Source of the DNA: Tillandsia leiboldiana
Taxonomy: Eukaryota > Streptophyta > Magnoliopsida > Poales > Bromeliaceae
NCBI GenBank assembly: GCA_029204045.2
Contig: CM055080.1
Span: forward strand, 4,323,133 to 4,387,132
DNA: 64,000 nt
Reading direction: 5' to 3'
Below the pieces are notes generated by a model. That model worked only from the letters and a program-made list of their open reading frames with translations. It had not been told where the DNA came from and ran no database searches. Below are positions 50,348 to 60,500 of this stretch, piece after piece (position 1 is the first letter of the stretch; each line of letters starts with the position of its first letter). The translations under genes and the position numbers were made by a program.

Positions 50348-51429
50348 GTACTACCTCAATTTCCACCCTAAGATTCTTATGATATTGTCTGATATGCTGC
50401 TCATTCTTTCAGGATTATAGGATATGCTGTACTTCCATTGTCCACACACATTCAGTATGTACTGCCGTCTTTGCTATACTTTTCCTTTTTACTTTTCATC
50501 TTGTGCCCATAAAATGACTTGACTGTTCATGGCAACAATTAACTCAATGCAGTACATAGCGATTATTTATTACTACTCGGAATATACTAGGCCTGGGTGG
50601 CATACTGTGATCTTGAGATGAATTATGGATTGTGTGTGATAAATTGAGCTCCTCTATTTTAGTTGAACATTTGTAACCTAAAAATTTGCATAAAGTAGTC
50701 ATTAATTGTTTCGTATTAAAAGAATGTAAAGGTTGGTGTACATAGCAAAATTAATTGTATTAAAATGAGACTAGGAGACTCAGTGGGATTTTTTTTTTTT
50801 CAGTGGAAATGAGATATTTCATGGTTGTAAGATGACGTGGACCCGATAGGTGTGGCATCCAAAAATTTCAGTGGGACAGCTATGGCATATTACAATTTTC
50901 TTCAGGGGTCGTGTGGCGCTAATGTTTGTTTCTCCTCTAACTGAGTATGTCATGCTAATAATTAGTATGTCGTGCGAGAAAGCTTAGATACTGAGCCAGC
51001 AAATTGTTTTTTACTTAGTTGATTACTCAATGGAAGTCCGCCGTCTAAATTGTTCTAGTTAATCATGTTTTTTTTTTAATACTTTAAAGGCTTGATGGAT
51101 GTTAGAAGTATTTATCCCGTGATAACTTATGCCCTTTTGGATTTTCCTTTTGATTGCAGCCTATGAGTTTGTCTTTTGTCTATTGCAAGGTTCTGATATG
51201 TAACAACCCGGTATTAGCTGTTTGTTTGGCTCAAACCACTGGCTCAAAATGCTTAGTCAGTATCTACTTAGTTACCCACACACAGGTTTCTTTGCCATTC
51301 AATATGGGACTGTTTGTGTGTCACATGATAGTCACGATTTTTCAGGATAATTTATTCCACTTCTGAGGTTTAATCAACTAATATTAAAGAAACCATGTTC
51401 AAACCAATTTTTTTTTAAAAAAACTCTTA
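50348..51429. other. CACTA interior, unassigned
   Basis: Intron-like T-rich sequence with no recognised exon or element. Confidence 0.35.
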
Positions 51430-52223
51430 GCTATCGTTTGGAAAGGGTACAAAGAGGCCCTTTGTACCCAAACGGTTTTGGGATATTCCCGGAATGGAAT
51501 ATCCCCCCCAAACGGGGATAACTCCGGTTTGGGGGAGGGATATCCCATCCCCCCTCCGACACCCCCCGATTTAAGAAACCCCTTCCCAAGGCTCTGTCAG
51601 AGCCTTGGGAAGGGGCAATTTAGTTTTTTTTTTTTTTTTTTTTCTCTCTTCTTTTATGTTTCTTTTGATTTTTTTTTTTTAATTACAATTTTTAAATTTA
51701 AAAAGATATTTAAATTTTAAATTTTTAATTTTATAAATTTTAATTTTTTAAATTTTATATTTTAATAAATCTAAAAATTTTATTTTTTTGTTTTCAAAAA
51801 TATTAATTTTAAAATTTTAAAATTTATACAATTTTTTTATAATTTTTTAAAAATTTATATAAATTTAAAAATTTAAATTTTTACTCCTACTTAAAATTTT
51901 AAAATTAACTTTTTATTTTTTTTTGCTCCCACTTAAAATAAATATTAAAATTAAAATTAATAAATATTAAAATTTGAATAAATTTTGAAATTTTAATTTT
52001 GAAAAAAATATTAAAAAGAAAAAAATATTTTAATCTTTTAACATAAAAGTCAACTCTCTATTCCTCCTTATTCTTCAATCACTACCAAACACTTTTTTAC
52101 TTATACCTGGTTTAAGCCTCATTCCCAACCAAACACAATTTTACATTATACCTAGCTTATCCCTAACTTTATACTTATCCCTGTTATAACTCATTCTGGC
52201 TTATCCCCAATCCAAACGGTACC
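51430..52223. mobile_element. Harbinger-type MITE nested in the CACTA element
   Basis: The 794-bp element has imperfect inverted ends GCTATCGTTTGG... and ...CCAAACGGTACC. It is flanked by TTA on both sides (51427-51429, 52224-52226). It contains a strong hairpin CCCAAGGCTCTG/CAGAGCCTTGGG at 51586-51612 and an AT-rich core. Confidence 0.75.
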
Positions 52224-54043
52224 TTAAGGACCTATTTGGGTATTAGCAGTTAGTTATCCGGTGATAATTTATTCCACCTACAAGTTGATTTATCTATTGA
52301 GAAAATGACTTAGAGGCGCCTTATATATTGTACCACTGAAGACATCAAAATCATGCTTCCATCCTGCCAATGGCTGCAACAGACCCTTTAAGTAAACGAA
52401 AGGGATGTACTGACCAAGAAGTTGGGGCATCAAAACTGGTCATTAAGGCATCAAAACAAGCACTATCTAGGCTTCATCTGTTTTGAAGTGAAAAATTATT
52501 ACTTTTTTGCTCTGTCCAACTAATTATGTCTTCTTTTGCTAAATTAGAAGGACATATTAAAAGGTAAATCTTATACTTACAGGCTGCAGTCCGATGTATC
52601 TCTTCCAATACTAAGAGAACTGGTTCCACATTATCTCCAAGAGAGTAGTAAGGTGCGTTGAATTTGAGATTTGATTATTTTCTTCCGGTTAGTTTGCTCA
52701 TACCAATGAGCGCATATAAGTTATTTAGAAAGCTCATTTATCTTCTTATATAATTTTCTGTCTGCTAGTTATCTAGTTTCATCAGTATAATCTTTTGAAA
52801 TTGGTCTCATAGTTATCATTTTTAATTATCTTGTAGGAGAGGCTGGATTATCTGGAGGATGGCAAAACTGTATTCAGATTGCGTTTAAAGCTATGCTCTT
52901 CCTTATTTCCGGTCAATGAACGAATAAGAGATTTTTTTCTAGAGTATGACCGCCATACTCTCCGAACAAGTCCTCCTTGGGGTTCTGAACTTCTTGAGGT
53001 ATTGTTTTTTATTTCTTCCATGCGTGAAGTTTTATCTGTTAATTTTTGTTCGTTTGTACTCTCCTTGTTCCATTGTTGTTCATTCATTCTCTCGTTATTT
53101 GTTTCAAATGTCTGGTGATGGTTTGAGGCTGCATTAGTATATAAATCTCTTACTCATGAAATATTCCTTTCCTGAAAAGACATATGAAGCTTTTTTTTGT
53201 TATCCTCTAACCTAAGATAGTACTATAAATATACCTTGATCTATATTGGTTTGATTGATGCTGTTGTAAATTTTATTTTGAAGAATAATTGTAGGGTAAA
53301 TTGCAGTTTATCCCCCGAATTTTATGAAAGTATCATTTTGGTTCCTATTCTTTTAAAGTGAACATGATGATCCCAAACTTCTATAAATGTATCAAATTGG
53401 CTCATTTTTCATCTGCCTGTCGTTAAATTTACTAATAGAAATTTGAGCTGTATGCTGTCAGCGATTATTCTCAATCAATGTATGCCATGTAAATGACTAA
53501 TTGTACTCAATAGCTGGATACCTGGGAGTAAATGTCAGCATGCTGATTTGTTTATTGTTGGTTTTCATTAGGTCCTGTAACAGAAAATAACTTTTAGTCC
53601 AAATATAACAATTAATCCTAATTAACTACTTTGACAGTTTGCTTAGTCCCTCATTGGATAATTTTAAAACAAAAAAGAGCAAGAGAATGAAATGGCTGTG
53701 TTCTAACAACAACAATGCCCTCCGATATGGTGGCAGTGGGTGATCGTCCTTGTTTGATGAGTTCACGATTGATGAGTTGTGGGTGAAGTATGACCTGATC
53801 TGTAATTTCTTCATTCAAATATAAGGAATGTGTACAAAACAACTAGCTTTGTATGTTTAAAGAATCTTAGGAACTTAAAATCCTGTCAAACTTTTTAAAG
53901 TATCAGATTTCTTTCGGCTTGAGACTATTTTTGAGGCCTTTTTGGGCTCTACTAAGCCTACCGAATTTTTTAATTGTAAAAATAGGCATATAAAATTTTT
54001 ATTTATAAAACTAGGCCTAAGCGGTGAATGGTTTACTGTTTTT

Positions 54044-54380
54044 AAAAAGCGGTAAACCATTCATCACTTTTACGTAAATTATATATTTTCCACATCCAAA
54101 CTTTAAAAAATTTACAATGTTAAACTCTAAAAATAATTTTAATATTTTGAAGGAAGTGATGAATTATTTGCAGCATTTAGACAGCGGTAATTCATTCACA
54201 GCATAAAAAGCGGTAAACCATTCATCACTTTCACGTAACTTATATTATTTCCACATCTAAACTTTGAAAAATTTACAATATTAAACTCTAAAAATAATTT
54301 TAATATTTTGAAGGAAGTGATGAATTATTTGCAGCATTTAGAAAGTGTTAATTCATTCACCGCATAAGCCTAATTTTGTA
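54044..54380. repeat. 161-bp tandem duplication in the SPIKE1-like intron
   Basis: AAAAAGCGGTAAACCATTCA at 54044 recurs at 54205, and the following sequence is repeated with few changes to about 54365. The block is bounded by GCGGTGAATGG (54020) and its inverted partner CATTCACCGC (about 54354), suggesting a MITE-like unit that duplicated internally. Confidence 0.75.
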
Positions 54381-55050
54381 AATAAATTTTTTTCCGAACT
54401 ATTTTTTATAATTATAATATTTTTTAAGCCTATTAATAAAAAAATTCTATTTTTGACCCATTGGTCTTGGAGAAGGCTTTCCTCCTTCCAGGTGCATCAT
54501 GTTTCCTGCTGATTCTCTTATTCTGTTTTCAACTGTTAGTTTTCTGTAGGTTAGTTGAATACATGTATTGATATGGTTGTTTCTTCAATACACTCTGCTT
54601 TACCGGAATTTCCGCTTCAAGAGTTGTCGTTTTACTAAAGAATAAACTTCACATATACAGGCGATCAACAGCTTGAAGAATGTTGAATCAACTGCCCTTC
54701 TGCAGTTTCTTCAGCCAATCCTTAACATGCTCCTTCATCTCATTGGCGATGGTGGTGAAACCCTTCAGGTTTTATTGTTATCTCATCCTTTTATATATTG
54801 CTTTAAACTGTCATTTGTTAAATTTCTAAACATTTATCTCTGGCATGAATCTTAAAAGCATAGATGATGATCAACTAGTGGTGTCCAATATGCTCGAGTC
54901 GTATTTCTTCTCCAATTCCTTCTCCGGCTTTTTATTTTATTTTTTTTTTTTGAGAGAAGGCAGCATGCTGCCGCTTCATTCATAGGGAAAATGAATTTAG
55001 CTACAAACCAGAGGCAACAGGGCCTCGAACCGAAAGGGAAAGGGGAGGGG

Positions 55051-55092
<42 letters not shown>

Positions 55093-55124
55093 AGGGAGGA
55101 GAAGGGACACGGAACTTAACCACC

Positions 55125-58100
55125 CTAGGGGCAGAACGCGGACCACTGTGACCGGCAGAGCCGGATCGCAGCGATCAACTCCCTAGCGGAACGGGACCTA
55201 CTGTCGAAGACTCGGCGATTCCTTTCAAGCCAGACTACCCACCAGGTGGACGCGATAGTGGTTAGGGCCTTCTTTCCCCAAGCCCCTCTCTTGAGCGAAA
55301 AGGTCCCCCACAGGCCGCTGGCGGTCGTCAGACTCCGGATCTCCCTCTTGTTGGGGAGAAGGGTTTCAAGCAGGGAGAGAGTGCCAGCACAGGAAAGGAA
55401 GAGATGATCGGCGGTTTCAGCGGGTCCAAGGCAGATCGGGCAGTGGTTCGGTCCAGTCCAGTTCCTCTTCAGAAGAATGTCCCTGGTCAGCACCCGCCCT
55501 CGGAGCACCAGCCAGATGAAAATTTTGACTTTCAGAGGCATTTTGGTACTCCAAATCGAGTTGAACCGGTCCACGACTACCCCACTGTCCTGCAGGAAAC
55601 GGTACGCAGACCTTACGGAGAAAATCCCAGAGCTGTTCCATCGCCACTTGAACTCGTCCTTGTTGTCGGTGAGGTGAAGATAGGCAGTTGCCTCTAACAG
55701 ATCCGGGAGGGCCTCCTCACAGCCTGCGGGTCCCCCCTCGAGGCCCTCCAGGATTCTCCCCCAGTGCCAGCCATCCGGGCCCAGGCAGTCAGCCACACGC
55801 AGGTGCTTGTTGGAAACCCACTCGTAGATCTGCGGGAACTGGGTTGAGAGGGGTGAGCTCCCAGACCAGATGTTTCCCCAGAAGCCAGTCCTCGCACCAT
55901 TACCTACCGAAAGGGTCGTGCCGCACTTGAAGAGATCCCGCGTGTGCATCACACTTTTCCACCACGGGGAGAGCGGTCGAAACGAGGACCCTTCACTCAG
56001 CGGTTCCCTGCGGCGATAGTAGAGCCTGTTGACAAGGGGTTCCCAGGGCGGTGGTTCCGGGGAGAAGAACCTCCACCACCATTTAGCGAGCAAGGCCAGG
56101 TTGAAGGTTTGGAGGTTCAAGATGCCTAGGCCCCCGTCTCTTTTGGGCCTGCAGACGACCTTCCAGCTGACCAGACAGTGACCCCCCGACACCGAGGTCT
56201 GCCCTTTCCAGAAGAAAGCTCGGCGAAGCGAGTCAATTCTGTTGATAACCCAGGCCGGCGCTTTAAAGACGGAGAAGAGGTAGAGGGGCATATTCGACAG
56301 CACCGAGTTTACAAGGGTAAGTCTGCCCCCGTACGACAGCAGTTTAGCTTGCCAACCCCTGATTCGGTGGTCGATCCTGGAGACAGCTAGATGCCAGGCC
56401 TCCTTGGGGAGGCGGCCCTTGACTAGCGGGAGGCCGAGGTATTTGATCGGGAGCGATCCCAGCTTGCAGTTAAGTGTTGCTGCTAGTCGTTCGCCTTTGG
56501 TGCTTGAGTTGCCCAGGTAGAGCAATTCCGACTTCAAAGTGTTGATCTTGAGTCCCGAGGCCCACTCAAAGATTCGCCAAAGCGAGCGGAGGTTGATAAT
56601 CTGCCGTTGCTTCGCTTGACAGAAGAAGAGCGTGTCGTCTGCAAATTGAATAAGGGAAGTTCTCGTGTCCCTAGAAGGTCCAACACCAGTGATGAGCTTG
56701 CTTCGGACAGCTCTACTAGTCATACGGGCAAGGCCTTCCGCCACCAAAAGGTAAAGGAAGGGGGAGAGAGGGTCCCCTTGGCGCAGGCCTCGCTTCAATC
56801 TAAACCATTTCGTGACATTCCCATTGACGAGAATGGCGGCCTTGCCGTTGGTGGTGCATTGGTCAATCCACCCGCACCAACGCAGGTTAGCCCCAAGGCA
56901 GCGGAGGATGTGCTTGAGATAGACCCAGCTGACACAGTCAAACGCCTTTTCGAAGTCCGCCTTGACCCCCACACAGTCTACTTGCCTGCTGGCGCCCCAG
57001 CTGATAAGCTCGTCGGCAGTAACAAAGGAGTCAAGGATGAGCCTGCCTTTCAGGAAGGCAGACTGGGTCGGGGAGATGATCTTGTCCAGAACGGTGCAGA
57101 GTCTGTTCGTTATCACTTTGGAGATGATCTTCTGGACACAGTTGAGGAGGCTGATAGGCCGGAAGTCGCTAGCCGTAGCCGCACCCTCTATCTTAGGGAC
57201 AAGGCAAATATGTGAGTAGTCGATGGGCCCCGTGTCGAGGGAGCCCTCGAAGAGATCTTCGAAGATTCCGAGGAGGTCGCCCTTGATAACGTCCCAGAAC
57301 TTCTGGTAGAAAGCCATGCTGAATCCATCAGGTCCGGGCGCCTTGTCTCCAGACATTTGGAAAGTCGCTCTTTTGATTTCCTCAAGGGTGAAGGGCGCGG
57401 TGAGGTGCTCAGAGCTCAGCGCGGTGTTGTCCGGGAAGAGATTACTCCAATCCCCACACTGAGAGTCATGTGGAAAGTCGGGCGCGAGCCGTGCCTTGAA
57501 CTTGCGGAAGAAATAGGCGACCTTGTCTTCTTCCCTAGTCAACGTTAGGTCCTCGTCCACGATGTTCCCGATCCTGTTGGCTCTGAGCCTCCCGTTAGCC
57601 ATAGCGTGGAAGAAGCTGGTGTTGCCGTCCCCCTCCTTGAGCCAGTGCTGCTTAGCTCTCGAACTCCAGAGGATCTCTTCTTCGGCGATTAAGTCGTTCA
57701 GATGGCCTCTGAGGTTGGCTCTAAGTGCTTGGTCACTAGTGGACAGGCACTGAGTTTCCTCGAGGGAGTCAAGCCTCTGAACGTCCTCCATGAGCGCCCG
57801 CTTGGTACTGCAGATGTCGTGGAAGTTTGACAGCCGCCAAGCGGTGATACGCTTTCGGCAATGCCTAAGCCTGGCGGGGAAGGTAAGAATGCTCCCTTGC
57901 CTCCCCGTTTTGGGCTCGATTTCCTGCCACCAAATTGGTACAAGCAAGTTGAAGTCGGTCCTGGTGAGCCAGACCTTCTCGAACCTGAAGGGGCGGGGGG
58001 CTTGCTTCCTCTGGGTTTGAAGTAGGATGGGACAGTGGTCAGAAGTGATCCTCGGGAGCGCCGAGACCGAGGAGAGTGGGAAGGCAAGGTCCCAATCGGT

Positions 58101-58754
58101 GGAGATCAGGAAGCGGTCAAGCTTGGCGAGGGTGGGGGGAGATTGCATGCTGGACCACGTGAAGCTCTGGTTGAGCATCGGGAGGTCCACGAGATCCAAC
58201 TCGTTGATAAGGTCCGAGAACATAGCTGAAAGGCGGTTGCTCCAGCACCGGCCCTGTCTCTCCGCCTGGGAGCGCGTAAGGTTGAAGTCCCCGCAGATGA
58301 CCCAGGGCCCAGGGCATTCAGCTTTGAGAGCTGCGAGCTCCCTGCAGAAGTCCTCCTTGCCCTCCCAAGTCGACGGCCCATAAACGTTGGTGAGGTAGAA
58401 AGAGGAACCGCAGGTCGCCCTGGACAGGCGCAGCGTGAGGGAGCGGTCGCGAACAATGACATCAGAGCAGGAGAAGAGCTTGGAGTTCCAGCAGGTGACA
58501 AGCCCTCCTGATGCCCCCACAGAAGGGATGAAGTGGCACTTGTCAAAGAACCGTCCAGCGAAGGAGGGAAGGAAGGAACGTGAGAGGGAGGACACTTTGG
58601 TTTCTTGGAAGCAAAGGATTGATGCCTTAACCCCATTCACAACAGTTTTGATAATAGCACGTTTGGATGGGTCGTTAAGCCCACGAACGTTCCAGGAGCA
58701 AGTTTTAAATATTGGGAAAGCAGAAAACAACGGAAAGCAGAGCGGAAGGTGCAA
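55125..58754 (-). CDS. LINE ORF2: endonuclease and reverse transcriptase
   Basis: Nicks the target and reverse-transcribes the element RNA. An open frame of 1209 codons has an apurinic-type endonuclease at the N-terminus (CSWNVRGLNDPSKR, CFQETKVSS, GDFNLTR, ITSDHCPI, roughly residues 17-245). The reverse transcriptase follows (APGPDGFSMAFYQKFW, LRQGDPLSPFLYLLV, catalytic IQFADDTLFF at about residue 700). The C-terminal zf-RVT region has CPICLGPAETADHLFLSC. No internal stop or frameshift is present, so the copy looks recent. There is no ATG before the endonuclease: the frame opens after a TGA at about 58806-58808, inside the end of ORF1, and the first start-like codon is TTG. Initiation is therefore unclear. 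Confidence 0.9.
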   Translation of the reverse strand: MHLPLCFPLFSAFPIFKTCSWNVRGLNDPSKRAIIKTVVNGVKASILCFQETKVSSLSRSFLPSFAGRFFDKCHFIPSVGASGGLVTCWNSKLFSCSDVIVRDRSLTLRLSRATCGSSFYLTNVYGPSTWEGKEDFCRELAALKAECPGPWVICGDFNLTRSQAERQGRCWSNRLSAMFSDLINELDLVDLPMLNQSFTWSSMQSPPTLAKLDRFLISTDWDLAFPLSSVSALPRITSDHCPILLQTQRKQAPRPFRFEKVWLTRTDFNLLVPIWWQEIEPKTGRQGSILTFPARLRHCRKRITAWRLSNFHDICSTKRALMEDVQRLDSLEETQCLSTSDQALRANLRGHLNDLIAEEEILWSSRAKQHWLKEGDGNTSFFHAMANGRLRANRIGNIVDEDLTLTREEDKVAYFFRKFKARLAPDFPHDSQCGDWSNLFPDNTALSSEHLTAPFTLEEIKRATFQMSGDKAPGPDGFSMAFYQKFWDVIKGDLLGIFEDLFEGSLDTGPIDYSHICLVPKIEGAATASDFRPISLLNCVQKIISKVITNRLCTVLDKIISPTQSAFLKGRLILDSFVTADELISWGASRQVDCVGVKADFEKAFDCVSWVYLKHILRCLGANLRWCGWIDQCTTNGKAAILVNGNVTKWFRLKRGLRQGDPLSPFLYLLVAEGLARMTSRAVRSKLITGVGPSRDTRTSLIQFADDTLFFCQAKQRQIINLRSLWRIFEWASGLKINTLKSELLYLGNSSTKGERLAATLNCKLGSLPIKYLGLPLVKGRLPKEAWHLAVSRIDHRIRGWQAKLLSYGGRLTLVNSVLSNMPLYLFSVFKAPAWVINRIDSLRRAFFWKGQTSVSGGHCLVSWKVVCRPKRDGGLGILNLQTFNLALLAKWWWRFFSPEPPPWEPLVNRLYYRRREPLSEGSSFRPLSPWWKSVMHTRDLFKCGTTLSVGNGARTGFWGNIWSGSSPLSTQFPQIYEWVSNKHLRVADCLGPDGWHWGRILEGLEGGPAGCEEALPDLLEATAYLHLTDNKDEFKWRWNSSGIFSVRSAYRFLQDSGVVVDRFNSIWSTKMPLKVKIFIWLVLRGRVLTRDILLKRNWTGPNHCPICLGPAETADHLFLSCAGTLSLLETLLPNKREIRSLTTASGLWGTFSLKRGAWGKKALTTIASTWWVVWLERNRRVFDSRSRSARELIAAIRLCRSQWSAFCP

Positions 58755-58759
58755 GGCGC

Positions 58760-58976
58760 TTAGAGCCCGGGGCCCGCGAAGCCGAGGAGCGAGGCGGCTT
58801 CCACCTCAGAGAGCTTGACGCCAAACTTAGTAGTCAAGCGGATGATCCTCTTAGCGTCAGCGGCAGCGTCGGGGGTGGTGGGGAGGAGGGTGGTCGCCCG
58901 CTCGCCCGAGAGCAGTCTTCCGTGCAACGGCGCGGTCCATCACCTGGGTGCCTGCCAGCTTCGCGAGCCTGGGGCT
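58760..58976 (-). pseudogene. LINE ORF1, C-terminal remnant
   Basis: The minus-strand frame ends LLGFAGPGL then TAA at 58760-58762, and overlaps the ORF2 frame by about 45 bases. The upstream part was lost by 5' truncation. No domain is identifiable in what is left. Confidence 0.55.
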
Positions 58977-59068
58977 TTCTCCGGCTTTTTATTATCGTTG
59001 ATATTACCTTATGTTGCAGGTTGCAGCATTTCGAGCCATGGTCAATATCTTAACCCGGTAAGGTTCTT

Positions 59069-59127
59069 TTTTTTTTAAGAGAAAGGTAGCATACTATCCG
59101 CTTTGTTTATTTTGAAATAAACTTAGA
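59069..59127 (-). mobile_element. 5'-truncated SINE beside a splice donor
   Basis: About 59 bp match the 3' end of the SINE at 14266-14412 (plus-strand GAGAAAGGTAGCATACTATCCGC, then TTTGAAATAAACTTAG). It has a T-run at the left and a perfect 13-bp duplication CGGTAAGGTTCTT (59056-59068, 59128-59140). The duplicated target includes the donor of the SPIKE1-like exon. Confidence 0.85.
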
Positions 59128-59140
59128 CGGTAAGGTTCTT

Positions 59141-60500
59141 GTTATTGACTCTTGGTCAATGTCTATTAAATTTTGTTTTGGGTGATAAATTTGTCAATTG
59201 TAGTTGGGTGACTTGGGTCACTAGAATAAACTACAATTAGTTTGTTGTAGTTTAGTGAAATGCGTATTCTAATGAACCTGGGCTTCAATGAGTGAATTAT
59301 CTTCAGTGTACTCTCCTTTTTCAGGAAAGATCGTTCTATTTGTGGTAGTCCAAATTTTGTCTTATATTATTTAATATAGTTCCTAATTTTTTATCTTTTA
59401 CTGTGAGGTCAAGGAGAGGCTGTGCTGTTCTTTAGTAATTCTGAATGTCTGCCTGCACTTACCGTGTTTCTGCTTTTACATGCACTTAAATTCCTGCCCT
59501 TATTTTTAGTTTTAAACAATTTTTAATATAGCATGCTATCATGAAAAAACTTCGTATAATGGGCTATTCGATCATCCCTTTATTCTTGGCTTGTATTTTG
59601 GAGAATGTAAATTGGAGTTGTTGTGGCACTTTCACAAATTTAGTGTCCTATTTTTGCTCAGCCATGTGCCAGTTGTTTTTAAAAACCCACTCTAGCTTCT
59701 TTAAATATGGAATAAACGTTTGTGTGATGCATTATAGTTTTGTTTAGCGTAGATGTCCTGTAATTCGTCTTTTCCCTTTAAAAGGAAAAAAAAGTATCTT
59801 TGTTCATTTTCTTCTGCTGCAATGAAATGAAGTTGGTGCCATTTCATTTAGTTTTTCTCTGTGGTGCCTTATTGCTTGAGGTTGGTGATGCTATTATAAA
59901 CTATTAGTGCTCTCTAGCTAGATCAAATTTGGATTTATGATTGTTTTTGTTTCTCACGAGCCTCTCCAATATGCTTGATATTGCTTTTATTATTTTCTGG
60001 GTTGGATCTTTTCTCGCTTCGTGGCTGTTGGGGACCTTCTTGATGGTCTCTGTCATTCCTCTACTTCAAGGTCCAAGGAGCTTGGAAGTCGGCACTTCTT
60101 TGATTGGCTACATACTTCTGTGGATATCTTCTACTTATCTGAAGTAGTCATACATTTAAAGCTACTCTTATTCCATCACTCTCTAACTCCCCCGAATGAT
60201 GATAACAATTTGCATATAGGACTTGTAATGCTACTGATGAGGTATCTATGTTCTGACAGTCTGCCAACTTTCATATATTGATCCATTTAATTCACTTGTC
60301 ACTGGGTGTAATGGTGGCAAAAAACTCATTAATCATGTAGTTTGTTGTAGTTAATTAGCACTTATTGCTATTGATGAGGGTATTTTGACAGTTATATTTG
60401 CTGTTTGTGCTTGTCTTGCAATATGAATACTGTTAATCCAAATAATTTGTGCACATCCAATCTGATGTGATGTTATTAACTAATAATCATATGTCGTTGG
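59141..60500. other. CACTA right interior, unassigned
   Basis: Intron-like sequence. A denser stretch at about 60001-60150 has an open frame in two phases, but no family is recognised. Confidence 0.35.

Larger units (their letters stand above)
54937..58976 (-). mobile_element. L1-type LINE, 5'-truncated, with open ORF2
   Basis: The 4040-bp insertion on the minus strand sits in an intron of the SPIKE1-like fragment. It is flanked by a perfect 17-bp duplication TTCTCCGGCTTTTTATT (54920-54936, 58977-58993) and ends in an A-tail (T-run at 54937-54951). The 5' end keeps only the last 72 or so codons of ORF1 (stop TAA at 58760-58762), while ORF2 is open throughout. The 3' end (54952-55033) contains a GGCAGCATGCTGCC hairpin and a GGTTCGAGGCC B-box-like segment shared with the SINE family. 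A (GA)n run lies at 55049-55090. Confidence 0.9.
52583..59057 (+). pseudogene. SPK1: Captured fragment of SPIKE1-like DOCK guanine nucleotide exchange factor (4 exons)
   Basis: SPIKE1 activates ROP GTPases and shapes the cytoskeleton; only an internal piece is present. Exons: 52583-52652, 52837-52998, 54661-54768, 59020-59057. They join in phase with GT-AG introns and no stop. Diagnostic peptides are LPILRELVPHYLQ, NERIRDFFLEYDRHTLRT, PPWGSELLEAINSLKNV, LNMLLHLIGDGGETLQ and VAAFRAMVNILTR, which I recognise from the mid-part of plant SPIKE1 around the C2/DHR1 region. The normal protein exceeds 1800 residues, and neither upstream nor downstream exons are found before the CACTA ends. Kept introns show DNA-level capture. 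A LINE lies in the third intron. Absence of stops could mean recent capture or residual constraint. Confidence 0.85.

Noticed and set aside
53285..53640. MITE resembling the 4922 and 17260 elements (GGGTAAATTGCAG start)
   Set aside because: Only one end is recognisable, with no inverted partner or 9-bp duplication found.
60001..60281. Overlapping open frames near the CACTA right arm as a gene
   Set aside because: No family is recognised and there are no convincing splice junctions linking it to neighbours.
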